IMG/VR virus record: IMGVR_UViG_3300030117_008341
Coordinates: 17,269 to 81,268 of that record
Reading direction: 5' to 3' (one strand)
From: a virus
DNA length: 64,000 nt
Shown here: positions 20,747-28,712 of the stretch, in pieces
Layout: every line of letters starts with the position of its first letter
How positions within the stretch are numbered: the first letter of the stretch is position 1
Notes under the pieces: model-generated
What the model was told of the DNA's origin: nothing
Seen by the model: the letters and a program-made list of their open reading frames with translations, nothing else
Database searches by the model: none
Position numbers and translations under genes: made by a program

Positions 20747-21676
20747 ATGGCTTTTTTAGATAATTCGGGTGATATTATACTCGACGCTGTGCTGACCGAT
20801 ACTGGTCGAATGAGACTTGCAAGAGGAGACGGCAGTTTTAAAATTGAAAAGTTCGCCCTTGGCGACGATGAAATCAATTACGAACTTTACAATAAGAACC
20901 ATTCAAGTGGTTCTGCTTATTATGATTTAGAGGTTTTGCAGTCTCCTGTCCTTGAGGCTTTTACTGATAATGCAGCCTCCATGAAGTCTAAGCTTATTTC
21001 TATTCCAAGAAATAACCTGCTATATCTCCCAGTATTGGCACTTAATGAAGTTTTTGATACAACTGCAACAGCTAAACACACCTCTGGATTTTTTCTTGTG
21101 GCGGTTGATTCTGATACACAAACTGAGCTAGAGGTTAATACTTCTGGTGAGTCTGTGGCCGGTATCCTTTTTGGCGAGGATCCGGGCGCAAATGGCAATC
21201 GTATTCGAGTAGACCAAGGTTTGAACACAACAGCGATATCTCCGGGTAAAACTATTGGACCCCTATTACTTGAAACTCAATATTTGATTGAGATAGATAA
21301 CCGTCTTGGGTCTGTTTCTAACCTTAAGGGCGGTGAAGCATCACCATCATTTATTGACGACGATAACCTTGCGTCTTACTATCTTTCTAGGGGAACAGAC
21401 CGAGAATTTGTAACAAACAATACAGACACTACCAACTCTGCTAATCAGATTATTAGTGGCCCGCGCGGCACTATTCTTGTTTTTAAACTCGCCGCGTCCC
21501 TAGAATTGAATACGAGTGATTATTTGTTTGATACAATCGGCACTACCGAAACTATTTCTACTTCTAAGACCGCAAGTCAAAACTTTAAGACTATTAAGTC
21601 AAACATTAGAGTCACTGGCGTGAACACCGGATACCGTATCGATATCCCCGTCAAATTCTGCAAGAAGACAACCTAA
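20747..21676 (+). CDS. Virion structural protein, fibre region
   Basis: 309-aa protein with a recognisable N-terminus (FLDNSGDIILDAVLTDTGRM, then ALGDDEINYELY) of a type common in structural clusters of environmental T4-like phages. The rest is beta-rich and ends with a basic PVKFCKKTT. It opens a new transcription unit behind an ACTATTTA motif and a good SD (AGGAGAGG). The two paralogous proteins downstream follow with 11-16 nt gaps, so the three are probably expressed together. Function unknown; possibly a tail or fibre subunit. Confidence 0.6.
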   Translation: MAFLDNSGDIILDAVLTDTGRMRLARGDGSFKIEKFALGDDEINYELYNKNHSSGSAYYDLEVLQSPVLEAFTDNAASMKSKLISIPRNNLLYLPVLALNEVFDTTATAKHTSGFFLVAVDSDTQTELEVNTSGESVAGILFGEDPGANGNRIRVDQGLNTTAISPGKTIGPLLLETQYLIEIDNRLGSVSNLKGGEASPSFIDDDNLASYYLSRGTDREFVTNNTDTTNSANQIISGPRGTILVFKLAASLELNTSDYLFDTIGTTETISTSKTASQNFKTIKSNIRVTGVNTGYRIDIPVKFCKKTT

Positions 21677-21692
21677 AGGATAAGGATTAACA

Positions 21693-22805
21693 ATGGCTAC
21701 GACATTTAAAGATTTTCAAAGTAACGACTTAGCGAACACAAGAACCCTTCTCCATGAGGCGATTCCTATTACAGGGTCCATTGTGTCCGGAACATACGCC
21801 GAGACTAATATTAAAACATATGGACATGGAATGTTTTCGAGCGTATATGATTATCCTTTCCTAAGTTCTTCGGCAAACCATATCTTTGATACAACTCTCG
21901 GCATCTCAGCAACATCAAGCTTGTACGCCTCGGTTACTTCACAGAAAGCTAAAAAACTTAACATCTATAATCAAATGGCTCAAACTCTTGTTGGCTATGA
22001 TGATTCCGGAAACATTAAGAAGTTTGTGATCCCCGAAACAAACGCCACCATGCATGATGTTTATGTGATACCATTCAGTCGGCTTTTATCGAAGGACGAA
22101 ATTAAAAAAGGCTCTTTTAGTCTTGAACTTGCCGTGAGTGGTACTTTTGGCCATGGCGGACCTTTGTTCAACAAGCGCATTCAGTTATCTGATGCATCTG
22201 GATCAGATGGTTATTACGTTGACTCTCCAGCCGGCGAATATGGAGTTTTGTTTGCGACAACCTCTGCCCCCTCGGGTATTTCACTTATTGATGGTGAAGT
22301 TTCTTCAGCCGGTACTAGGCCAAGCGTTGGGCTTGTATACTATCAGGCGGGCATCGCTATTGTTTCATCTTCGGCATTTAACACTACGAGTAGTGGTGGT
22401 ATTTTGAAAGATATTGATGGTGATGATGAAACTGGTGTTGAACTAGGTAGTGGCTTGGGTCGTGTTGGATTCGCTGCCGCCACAGCATCTACAATCGCAA
22501 CTATGAACACTGGCTTGAGAAATCGTATTTATAATATATCATTCAATAATACAACTGAGCTTAACTCAACGATTTATTTCTGCCGCGCAGGACATACGGA
22601 CTTTAACTACAGTTCAAACCCAACTTATCTCAATGGCAGCGAGATCAGAGTTAAGACACGCCCATCAGACACACCCGTCGCATATTTTACAACAGTCGGA
22701 TTGTATTCCGCAGATAACGAGTTGCTTGCGGTTGCCAAGTTGTCTGAGCCGCTTCGTAAAGACCCCACGAACGAACTAACACTCCGAGTGAGGCTTGACT
22801 ACTAG
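21693..22805 (+). CDS. Virion structural protein, paralogue of the next gene
   Basis: 370-aa protein. Its middle and C-terminus match the following protein in order: a FSLELAVSGT strand against VSLEVYVTGT, NYSSNPTYLNG against NYTNNPTYIEF, and an ending GLYSADNELLAVAKLSEP...LTLRVRLDY against GIYDDKKKLIGVASVAKP...LTFKLKLDI. The shared end suggests a common assembly or attachment domain, with the N-terminal halves diverged. It probably arose by tandem duplication. Fibre or surface location is inferred from composition and neighbours. Confidence 0.6.
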   Translation: MATTFKDFQSNDLANTRTLLHEAIPITGSIVSGTYAETNIKTYGHGMFSSVYDYPFLSSSANHIFDTTLGISATSSLYASVTSQKAKKLNIYNQMAQTLVGYDDSGNIKKFVIPETNATMHDVYVIPFSRLLSKDEIKKGSFSLELAVSGTFGHGGPLFNKRIQLSDASGSDGYYVDSPAGEYGVLFATTSAPSGISLIDGEVSSAGTRPSVGLVYYQAGIAIVSSSAFNTTSSGGILKDIDGDDETGVELGSGLGRVGFAAATASTIATMNTGLRNRIYNISFNNTTELNSTIYFCRAGHTDFNYSSNPTYLNGSEIRVKTRPSDTPVAYFTTVGLYSADNELLAVAKLSEPLRKDPTNELTLRVRLDY

Positions 22806-22816
22806 GAGGTGCGAGC

Positions 22817-24157
22817 ATGCCTCTTTATAAGTTCGGGGCCGGGGATGTATTTTACAATCAGTTAAGAACATACCCCAGTTGTTCTTTTTTGATTATGTCG
22901 GGTAGCGAAACAGGCGCCGGCACAGTTTTTTATCAGGGAAAGTCAACAGAGCCCGGCTCAATCGTTGCAAATGTTAACGGTGTTCCTGTTGGTAATATAA
23001 GCTTATTTGAGCTTAATGTTGATCGTGCCGCAACTTCTACTGGTAGAGTTATCGGTTTGTCATCATCTGTTGGTACACAAAACGTTGTGGATAACGGAAC
23101 AATATATCCGTTTATAGAAAAAGGTTTGTCTAAAGTAGGCTTTAAGGGTCTTACAAGAGAACAGTTTATCAACGACTATGCCCAAGGCGACGTTATAACT
23201 GGTTCTTATTTTATGTCTGCCAGCTTAACAAGAAGAAAATACATTGCCTCCGCAGGTTTTAACGACGCTAATAGAGATGGCGCTGCTCTTAAAAACAGTC
23301 TAGATTTTGCAAAACGCCTCGGAGATCATTATGATTTCCCATCTGGATCATCTGGTACCACTACTACTATTGACATTCCATCTATATATTACGGATCAGG
23401 TATCAAGCCGGGTACTGTATCTCTCGAAGTGTATGTCACTGGAACTCTTCATACGCGATGTCGGGATTCTAGATACGATGGCGCATTGATACAAGATTTT
23501 GTGGTTGGGTCAGACCACGGCGCCTCCAGCACCCCAACTAATGGCACAGTTGTCGGTTGTATATTATATAAAGAGGGCGTTATAATACTGAACAATACTA
23601 CTAGCTTCCTCGGCCCTAGCACTAGTGTCCCCAACACACCCGGCACCGGTACCGAGAGCCGATATTCAAGCCCAGATAACCAATCTATTTCATCTACTGG
23701 TAACAATTGGAATTGGACAATATTTGGAGTGGGGATTCAGAATGGTCCTAACGTGCCGAAACTCGATACTCTCTCTAATGGATGGCAGGTAGCAAAAAAA
23801 GTTTATTATAAGATTAATTTCGCAGGCACCCACAAAATCCCAACCGTCACAATGCTTGCCAACGCAAACCGAGGCGAGTTAAACTATACGAACAACCCAA
23901 CTTATATTGAGTTTGGCCAAACGGCTTACAACCCAGTAACAAGTTCTACATTCTTTGGTGAGCAACAGTTAAATATCAAGAATATTCACTCTTCTTCCTA
24001 TTCAGATCCTACTGGGAGCTTAAAGAAGACCACATATATTACCAAGATTGGCATTTACGATGATAAGAAAAAGCTTATCGGTGTTGCTTCTGTAGCCAAG
24101 CCAGTCAAGAAAACTGAAGATAGAGACTTGACATTTAAATTAAAGCTTGACATCTAG
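22817..24157 (+). CDS. Virion structural protein, paralogue of the previous gene
   Basis: 446-aa protein, longer than its upstream paralogue by inserted segments in the middle (rich in Ser, Gly and Asn). N-terminus PLYKFGAGDVFYNQLRTYPS. It has a strong SD (AGGAGG, 7 nt before ATG). The conserved C-terminal block shared with the upstream protein ends in a short beta motif (LTFKLKLDI). The end of the gene holds the TTGACA box of the promoter driving the next two genes. Likely a fibre or outer tail protein; not identified further. Confidence 0.6.
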   Translation: MPLYKFGAGDVFYNQLRTYPSCSFLIMSGSETGAGTVFYQGKSTEPGSIVANVNGVPVGNISLFELNVDRAATSTGRVIGLSSSVGTQNVVDNGTIYPFIEKGLSKVGFKGLTREQFINDYAQGDVITGSYFMSASLTRRKYIASAGFNDANRDGAALKNSLDFAKRLGDHYDFPSGSSGTTTTIDIPSIYYGSGIKPGTVSLEVYVTGTLHTRCRDSRYDGALIQDFVVGSDHGASSTPTNGTVVGCILYKEGVIILNNTTSFLGPSTSVPNTPGTGTESRYSSPDNQSISSTGNNWNWTIFGVGIQNGPNVPKLDTLSNGWQVAKKVYYKINFAGTHKIPTVTMLANANRGELNYTNNPTYIEFGQTAYNPVTSSTFFGEQQLNIKNIHSSSYSDPTGSLKKTTYITKIGIYDDKKKLIGVASVAKPVKKTEDRDLTFKLKLDI

Positions 24158-24174
24158 CATAATCGTGTTATAAT
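24147..24174 (+). promoter_or_regulatory. Sigma70-like promoter for resolvase/primase
   Basis: TTGACA (24147-24152), 16-nt spacer, TATAAT (24169-24174): both boxes match consensus. The expected start of transcription, about 7 nt downstream, falls on or beside the ATG at 24180, and no SD is visible between, so the message could be leaderless. The -35 box lies inside the end of the upstream gene. Confidence 0.75.
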
Positions 24175-24179
24175 ATAGT

Positions 24180-24707
24180 ATGATATTAGGTTTAGACGTT
24201 TCCACAAGCATCACCGGATACACAATCGTAGATAACGGTAATATAATCCTTAACGGTGCTTGGGACACAAGAAAATACAAAAACTTTTTTGATAAGGTCG
24301 TTCACGTTAAAGACGGTCTTGATAAGATAAGGAAAGAATATGGAACACGGATTACAGCAGTTTACATCGAACAATCACTCCAATCATTTAGATCAGGGTT
24401 TTCATCTGCCAAAACTCTCTCGACTCTTTCTCGTTTTAATGGCATCGTCTCTTGGTTGGTTTTTGATCAATACGGAATCCAGCCAGAATACATTGCGGCT
24501 ACTTCTGCAAGGAAACTTTGTGGAATCAAAGTAAGCCGGGGACAAAAGGCAAAACAAGTTGTTTTAAATTTTTTACTTGACAACGAGCCTAGTTTCGTGA
24601 TAGAATATACTCGTAACGGTAATCCTAAACCCGAGTCCTATGACAAAGCTGACTCGATAGTGATTGCAAGGGCGGGGGCCATATGCGAGCAGAAAAACTC
24701 AAAATAA
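24180..24707 (+). CDS. RuvC-like Holliday junction resolvase
   Basis: 175-aa RNase H-fold nuclease that would cleave four-way DNA junctions before packaging, a job done by endonuclease VII (gp49) in T4. The RuvC acidic set is in place: D6 in ILGLDVSTSITGY, E64 in VYIEQSLQSF, and D155 and D158 in YDKADSIVIA. Length fits RuvC (about 170 aa). No SD precedes the ATG, which sits at the predicted transcription start of the promoter at 24147. Its end overlaps the primase start by 25 nt, suggesting coupled translation. Which junction structures it prefers cannot be told. Confidence 0.85.
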   Translation: MILGLDVSTSITGYTIVDNGNIILNGAWDTRKYKNFFDKVVHVKDGLDKIRKEYGTRITAVYIEQSLQSFRSGFSSAKTLSTLSRFNGIVSWLVFDQYGIQPEYIAATSARKLCGIKVSRGQKAKQVVLNFLLDNEPSFVIEYTRNGNPKPESYDKADSIVIARAGAICEQKNSK

Positions 24708-25612
24708 TAAAGAATGTTCTTGGACGAGGCTATCAGTCTGGTGAAGAGCATCTATTCAGTTGTCCATTTTGCGGCCATCACAAGAAGAAGATGTCTGTCA
24801 ATGTGGACAAATCTGTATTCAAATGTTGGATTTGTGACAAGTCAGGCCGAGATCTAGGCTACATTGTCCGCAAGTTTGGAACCAGAGAAGATCGTGACGA
24901 ATGGTCCAAGTATGATGACCGTGTTGAAATCACAGATTTTGACTTCTTATTTGCGGAGCCTGAAGCCCCTTCTGAGCAGCGCGTCTCTTTACCCGACCAA
25001 CTAGTCACCTTAACAGGTAAGACGCCTTCTGTGGCCTCACAGATTGCTTTAAACTACTTATCGAAGCGTGGGATCACAAGAGACGACATTCTCAAATGGA
25101 AGATCGGGTATTGCCCTGACGGAGAGTATGCTGGTCGTGTGGTTATCCCATCATTCAACGAGAACGGCTATGCAAACTACTTTATTGCACGCTCATACGG
25201 TGATGCTTGGCCAAGATATAAGAACCCGCCAGCCTCCCGTGACATTATTTTCAATGAACTGTATGTAAACTGGGATGAAGACATAGTTATAGTAGAGGGC
25301 GTCTTTGACGCCATAAAGGCCGGTAATGCAATTCCTCTTCTTGGATCAACGCTTCGTGAATCTTCTGCTCTTTTTCAAACCATTATTAAAAGCGGCTGCT
25401 CTGTGTATCTGGCTTTGGATGAAGACGCATCCAAAAAGACGCGCTCCATCACTCGCTTACTTATGAAATATGGGGTCGAGGTTTACGAGATAGACACATC
25501 CGGTGTTGAAGATGTTGGAGAAATGACAAAAGAAGAGTTTAAGCACAGGAAAAACAACGCGGCGATTATAGAAAAAGACAACTATTTATTGCAAAGGCTT
25601 TTTGCTGTTTAG
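24683..25612 (+). CDS. DnaG-type DNA primase (zinc finger plus TOPRIM)
   Basis: 309-aa primase that makes RNA primers for lagging-strand synthesis. The N-terminal zinc-binding domain shows C27, C30, then H32/H33, and C48, C51 (CPFCGHHKK, FKCWICDKSG). The TOPRIM centre is seen as DIVIVEGVFDAI near residue 200 and VYLALDEDAS near 245, with the metal-binding E and D residues. Length is close to T4 gp61 (342 aa) and half of bacterial DnaG, with no C-terminal helicase-binding domain. It overlaps the resolvase gene and probably shares its promoter. The end of the gene carries an ACTATTTA motif that may serve the following cassette. Confidence 0.85.
   Translation: MRAEKLKIIKNVLGRGYQSGEEHLFSCPFCGHHKKKMSVNVDKSVFKCWICDKSGRDLGYIVRKFGTREDRDEWSKYDDRVEITDFDFLFAEPEAPSEQRVSLPDQLVTLTGKTPSVASQIALNYLSKRGITRDDILKWKIGYCPDGEYAGRVVIPSFNENGYANYFIARSYGDAWPRYKNPPASRDIIFNELYVNWDEDIVIVEGVFDAIKAGNAIPLLGSTLRESSALFQTIIKSGCSVYLALDEDASKKTRSITRLLMKYGVEVYEIDTSGVEDVGEMTKEEFKHRKNNAAIIEKDNYLLQRLFAV
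25581..25588 (+). promoter_or_regulatory. Candidate late promoter motif ACTATTTA
   Basis: ACTATTTA inside the last codons of the primase gene, 33 nt before the first of the six leader-bearing genes. Because it is in coding sequence it could be chance, but the spacing matches the intergenic copies. Confidence 0.35.
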
Positions 25613-25621
25613 GGTCACAAA

Positions 25622-25849
25622 ATGAAAACCACCAAATCACAGTTAAAACAAATCATTAAAGAAGAAATGTCAAATGCCCTCAAGGAGCAAGACGGTGAAG
25701 AAATAATGTCTGCCATAGAGGACGTGCCAAAGGCAGCAGAGGACATAGCAGATAAGGTGCGTGATGAGGTTGAAAAAATGGCAGAGCCATCTGGCCTCGA
25801 CCCATCAGTTTTAATGCAGGCTATTGCAGCGTTGTTACAAGCAGATTAA
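25622..25849 (+). CDS. Putative internal virion protein 1 (capsid-targeting leader)
   Basis: 75-aa acidic protein. Its first 15 residues (MKTTKSQLKQIIKEE) are nearly the same as those of the next five genes, while the rest is unrelated. The leader resembles T4 internal-protein capsid-targeting sequences (MKT....FI.E) and ends I-K-E, fitting the (I/L)-x-E cleavage rule of T4 prohead protease. The remaining ~60 residues are helical and acidic (VPKAAEDIADKVRDEVEKM). No domain is recognised. It is first in a six-gene run with short gaps. Packaging into the head is inferred, not shown; the leader could instead be a binding tag for another partner. Confidence 0.65.
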   Translation: MKTTKSQLKQIIKEEMSNALKEQDGEEIMSAIEDVPKAAEDIADKVRDEVEKMAEPSGLDPSVLMQAIAALLQAD

Positions 25850-25862
25850 GGGAAAATAAACA

Positions 25863-26360
25863 GTGAAAACCACCAAATCACAACTGAGACAAATCATTAA
25901 AGAAGAAATAAGCAGCATGCTGAACAAACCAAGAACAGCAGACCAGTTTTTAGAAATGATTAAGTCTCAGTTTAGGCGGGCGGCAACAGAAAAAACTCTT
26001 GAAATGATGGCTAAATACTATGATGCAATGGTTAAGACCGCAGCCGAAAGAGCACCGCTTCAACCCAGCGACCCAAAAGAGATCGCAGCAGAGATTGGTA
26101 TTGCACAGGACAGTCCTTACCTACGGTGGGCTACTTTCCACCTAAACAAGCTTCAACAAGTACCCAGAGAGGCTTATGAAATGCTGCCCGCAAGTGACGA
26201 ACTTACCGCTATGCATTACGACCGCCTCGCAGCAAAAGAGAAAAAGCGAGCAGAGCGAGAGGCAGAGTTGCGCCGCCCGCGTACACCCGAAGAGAAAAAA
26301 GCAGCAGCAATCAAATTTGGTCAAGATATGGCCGCAGGCAAATACGGCCCGCTAGATTAA
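25863..26360 (+). CDS. Putative internal virion protein 2 (capsid-targeting leader)
   Basis: 165-aa protein starting with GTG, chosen because it restores the family leader MKTTKSQLRQIIKEE exactly in register. The first 45 bases are almost the same as those of the previous gene, so the leader was probably copied at DNA level. After the leader the protein is helical and charged, with no recognised domain; the C-terminal part is very basic and acidic (KEKKRAEREAELRRPRTPEE), suited to nucleic-acid contact or a coiled helix. The next gene starts 11 nt downstream. Confidence 0.65.
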   Translation: MKTTKSQLRQIIKEEISSMLNKPRTADQFLEMIKSQFRRAATEKTLEMMAKYYDAMVKTAAERAPLQPSDPKEIAAEIGIAQDSPYLRWATFHLNKLQQVPREAYEMLPASDELTAMHYDRLAAKEKKRAEREAELRRPRTPEEKKAAAIKFGQDMAAGKYGPLD

Positions 26361-26371
26361 GGAACAGTATT

Positions 26372-26953
26372 ATGAAAATCACAAGATCACAACTTAAACA
26401 GATTATCAGAGAAGAGTTGGAAGAAGGCGGTCTCGCTGGGCACTACGACAAGGATCGCGACATCGCCGTATCTGACGCTCTCGTTAATGCGGTGCTTGAC
26501 ATGCAGGAGATGCGTGGCGATGCGTATGCTGTAAAGGTTCTTAGAGAGATGGCTAACGACATTGAAAAAGAAATGGCCGCAAAAGACGGCCCCACTATGC
26601 AAGAGGAAGTGAAAAAACAAAGTATAAAGGCAATAATCAAGCCCATTGGTCGTATGACTCGGTACATCTTGAAAACACTCAATTATGATGAAGATCGCGA
26701 TGTTGACTACGGCATACCGGGGGAAGATCCGGGATTTGTAGATGATAAACAGTGGGTTGAACTTAAAAGTCTTGTTCAAACAACTCTTTCCAAGATTCCA
26801 AAGGCAGGAAGGGCCGATGCTATGTATGATGAAATTATGACCAACATTCAAAAACCTCGCCTTCATCGCACAGAGATTGCCGACTTTGCGTCTGCTTTTG
26901 ATGAGTATTTTATCGGGTTAGAGGCTATGGTAAGGGATGGAGATTTAAGATGA
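26372..26953 (+). CDS. Putative internal virion protein 3 (capsid-targeting leader)
   Basis: 193-aa protein with the leader MKITRSQLKQIIREELEEG; I-R-E fits the prohead protease consensus. The body is helical and acidic with a central basic helix (KAIIKPIGRMTRYILKTLNY) and no recognised domain. The SD-like AAGGAACAG lies upstream of ATG. Its stop overlaps the next start (ATGA), so translation is probably coupled. Whether the body acts in the newly infected host, as T4 internal proteins do, is open. Confidence 0.65.
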   Translation: MKITRSQLKQIIREELEEGGLAGHYDKDRDIAVSDALVNAVLDMQEMRGDAYAVKVLREMANDIEKEMAAKDGPTMQEEVKKQSIKAIIKPIGRMTRYILKTLNYDEDRDVDYGIPGEDPGFVDDKQWVELKSLVQTTLSKIPKAGRADAMYDEIMTNIQKPRLHRTEIADFASAFDEYFIGLEAMVRDGDLR

Positions 26954-27570
26954 AAATCACCAAAGAACTTTTAGAGCAAATGATTGAGGAAGCAGCATCG
27001 GAGTATGTCTATGGTGTTAAAAACCCCGGTCGTGTTGCTAATCAATACAAGATCAAAACAATCAAAAAAGTTATCTTTGAAGAGTTATCCGCAAACCTTA
27101 CTGAGGACGGACACGAAGATACATCCTCAGCTATAAGAAAGTTAAAGACTTCTATTGAAGACGCAGGAGAGATCCTACAAGGTCTCCAAGCACACCACGG
27201 TGATTTACCATCTTGGTGGATGGGCAAAGTAACTATCGCTGCTGACTATCTTAACAAAGCCAGAGACTATTTCCTTGTTTCCGGTGATGTGATGCAAGAA
27301 GAAGAGTTGGACGAGCGATGCCAGAAAGGTTACAAGACCCATCCAACACGCAAAACAAAAGAGATGTACGGCAAGACTTACCGCAATTGTATTAAAGCAG
27401 AAGGCGAGGAAGTTGAAGAGCGCAAACTAAAACCGGGCGAGAAAAGAAAACTTAAACGACTTGAAAAAGAAGTTCCCAAAAAAGACTTTACTGACCAGTA
27501 TGGAAAGGAAGGCGAATCTATTTATTATGCTACCTTGACTAAAATGGCGAAAAAGGATAAGAAAAAATGA
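26950..27570 (+). CDS. Putative internal virion protein 4 (diverged leader)
   Basis: 206-aa protein with a more diverged leader (MKITKELLEQMIEEAASEY); here M-I-E-E-A gives a possible cleavage after Glu, followed by Ala. A second leader-like stretch, IKTIKKVIFEELSANL, lies near residue 35. The C-terminal half has the module CQKGYKTHPTRKTKEMYGK and then YRNCIKAEGEE, with two cysteines 25 residues apart in a basic region, and ends in a Lys-rich tail (KMAKKDKKK). It overlaps both neighbours by ATGA. The basic half suggests DNA binding; not identified. Confidence 0.65.
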   Translation: MKITKELLEQMIEEAASEYVYGVKNPGRVANQYKIKTIKKVIFEELSANLTEDGHEDTSSAIRKLKTSIEDAGEILQGLQAHHGDLPSWWMGKVTIAADYLNKARDYFLVSGDVMQEEELDERCQKGYKTHPTRKTKEMYGKTYRNCIKAEGEEVEERKLKPGEKRKLKRLEKEVPKKDFTDQYGKEGESIYYATLTKMAKKDKKK

Positions 27571-28184
27571 AAATCACTAGAGAAAAACTAAAGCAAATCA
27601 TCAAGGAAGAACTTGAGAGTGCCCTTAGTGAACAACCACGCGCCATGATCGGCGCAGGTATACCCGGCATTATGAAACGCCTTAGCCCCGTTCCGGACCA
27701 TCTGGTACAAAGCTATAAAGGAAAAAAGAAAGTCTATAACACGAATAATGGAAATATTGTGGCATTAGATGATAGGGGCATTCCTTTTGTTGCATATGCT
27801 GATGAGATAGAGAAGAACCCCAATGCGGACTACCAATTCGCGATAGACACGCTTAAAAAAAATGGCTATGTAGAAGCTTCTCTAAGTGTCCCTATGTCTC
27901 CGGCAAATCTTGAAGCACTCACTCTCGGAGCTATCAAAGGGGAAGAGATCGACCGTGGCTATGTACAAAGAGCGCGCCCAAACTTTAAGAATCAGGACAA
28001 AGATATCCCCCGGATTAAACAAGTCATCGGCAAGAGAGAACTATCAGACCCAAGTATGCCTAACTGGGATCCCAGCAAAAATCAAATAGTTTACTTGGGA
28101 TCACGGACACTTCGTTCCGGAGATCAGGAAATCTACTTTAAGACATCAAATACTCACAAGTATTATAAAGCATTGTCCAGATAA
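27567..28184 (+). CDS. Putative internal virion protein 5 (capsid-targeting leader)
   Basis: 205-aa protein with the leader MKITREKLKQIIKEELESAL, start overlapping the stop of the previous gene (ATGA). After the leader it appears folded and mixed alpha/beta rather than low-complexity: VYNTNNGNIVALDDRGIPFV, then VEASLSVPMSPANLEALTLG, then NQIVYLGSRTLRSGDQEIYF. No family is recognised. This body could be an enzyme or inhibitor carried in the virion, but there is no catalytic motif I can name. Confidence 0.65.
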   Translation: MKITREKLKQIIKEELESALSEQPRAMIGAGIPGIMKRLSPVPDHLVQSYKGKKKVYNTNNGNIVALDDRGIPFVAYADEIEKNPNADYQFAIDTLKKNGYVEASLSVPMSPANLEALTLGAIKGEEIDRGYVQRARPNFKNQDKDIPRIKQVIGKRELSDPSMPNWDPSKNQIVYLGSRTLRSGDQEIYFKTSNTHKYYKALSR

Positions 28185-28197
28185 AGGGAATAACATT

Positions 28198-28647
28198 ATG
28201 AAAACCACCAAACAACAACTTAGACAAATCATCAAAGAAGAGTTAGAGGTCATCCTCACAAACGAGGAGGCAGGCGAACTCTTTGGCGAGGGTGTTGAAG
28301 CAGAGTTAGAAGAAGAGTTGAACGAAGATCTGACTACTATTATGCAGAATCTTACACCTGAGAATCTTGATTTGATTGTTAGGTCTATCATTCAGGTTGG
28401 CACAACATTTGGTGTTCCGATGCTCGCCGCCGCCCTTGGTAAGTTGGGCCTTGAAGCAGCACAGGCAGCAAGAACAGCCGGCAAGGCGAAAACGATGATT
28501 GGTGATAAGGATTCCGGCAGGTTAGTTGATTTTCTGTATCATGAAATAACAGGTTATAGAGATTTTAAAGGGCAGGATAAGCAGTCACTTGAAGATGCCG
28601 AAAAAGAGTTCCCAATGGCGCCCGCCCGTCCCCCTATGCCTAAATAA
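28198..28647 (+). CDS. Putative internal virion protein 6 (capsid-targeting leader)
   Basis: 149-aa protein with the leader MKTTKQQLRQIIKEELEV. An acidic stretch follows (GVEAELEEELNEDLTTI), then a hydrophobic segment about residues 60-85 (SIIQVGTTFGVPMLAAALGK) that could enter a membrane, and a Pro-rich end (APARPPMPK). It is last in the cassette; a consensus promoter for the next gene begins 11 nt after its stop. No domain recognised. Confidence 0.65.
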   Translation: MKTTKQQLRQIIKEELEVILTNEEAGELFGEGVEAELEEELNEDLTTIMQNLTPENLDLIVRSIIQVGTTFGVPMLAAALGKLGLEAAQAARTAGKAKTMIGDKDSGRLVDFLYHEITGYRDFKGQDKQSLEDAEKEFPMAPARPPMPK

Positions 28648-28657
28648 AAAATAATCC

Positions 28658-28686
28658 TTGACAACAAGTTTGTAACAGGTTATAAT
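28658..28686 (+). promoter_or_regulatory. Sigma70-like promoter for the gp47-gp46 fusion gene
   Basis: TTGACA (28658-28663), a 17-nt spacer, and TATAAT (28681-28686): a perfect match to the bacterial housekeeping promoter. It lies in the 65-nt gap before the TTG-started recombination gene, leaving a leader of about 20 nt with an AAGGGG SD. Confidence 0.85.
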
Positions 28687-28712
28687 ATATTATATTCAAG
28701 TAAGGGGTTACT

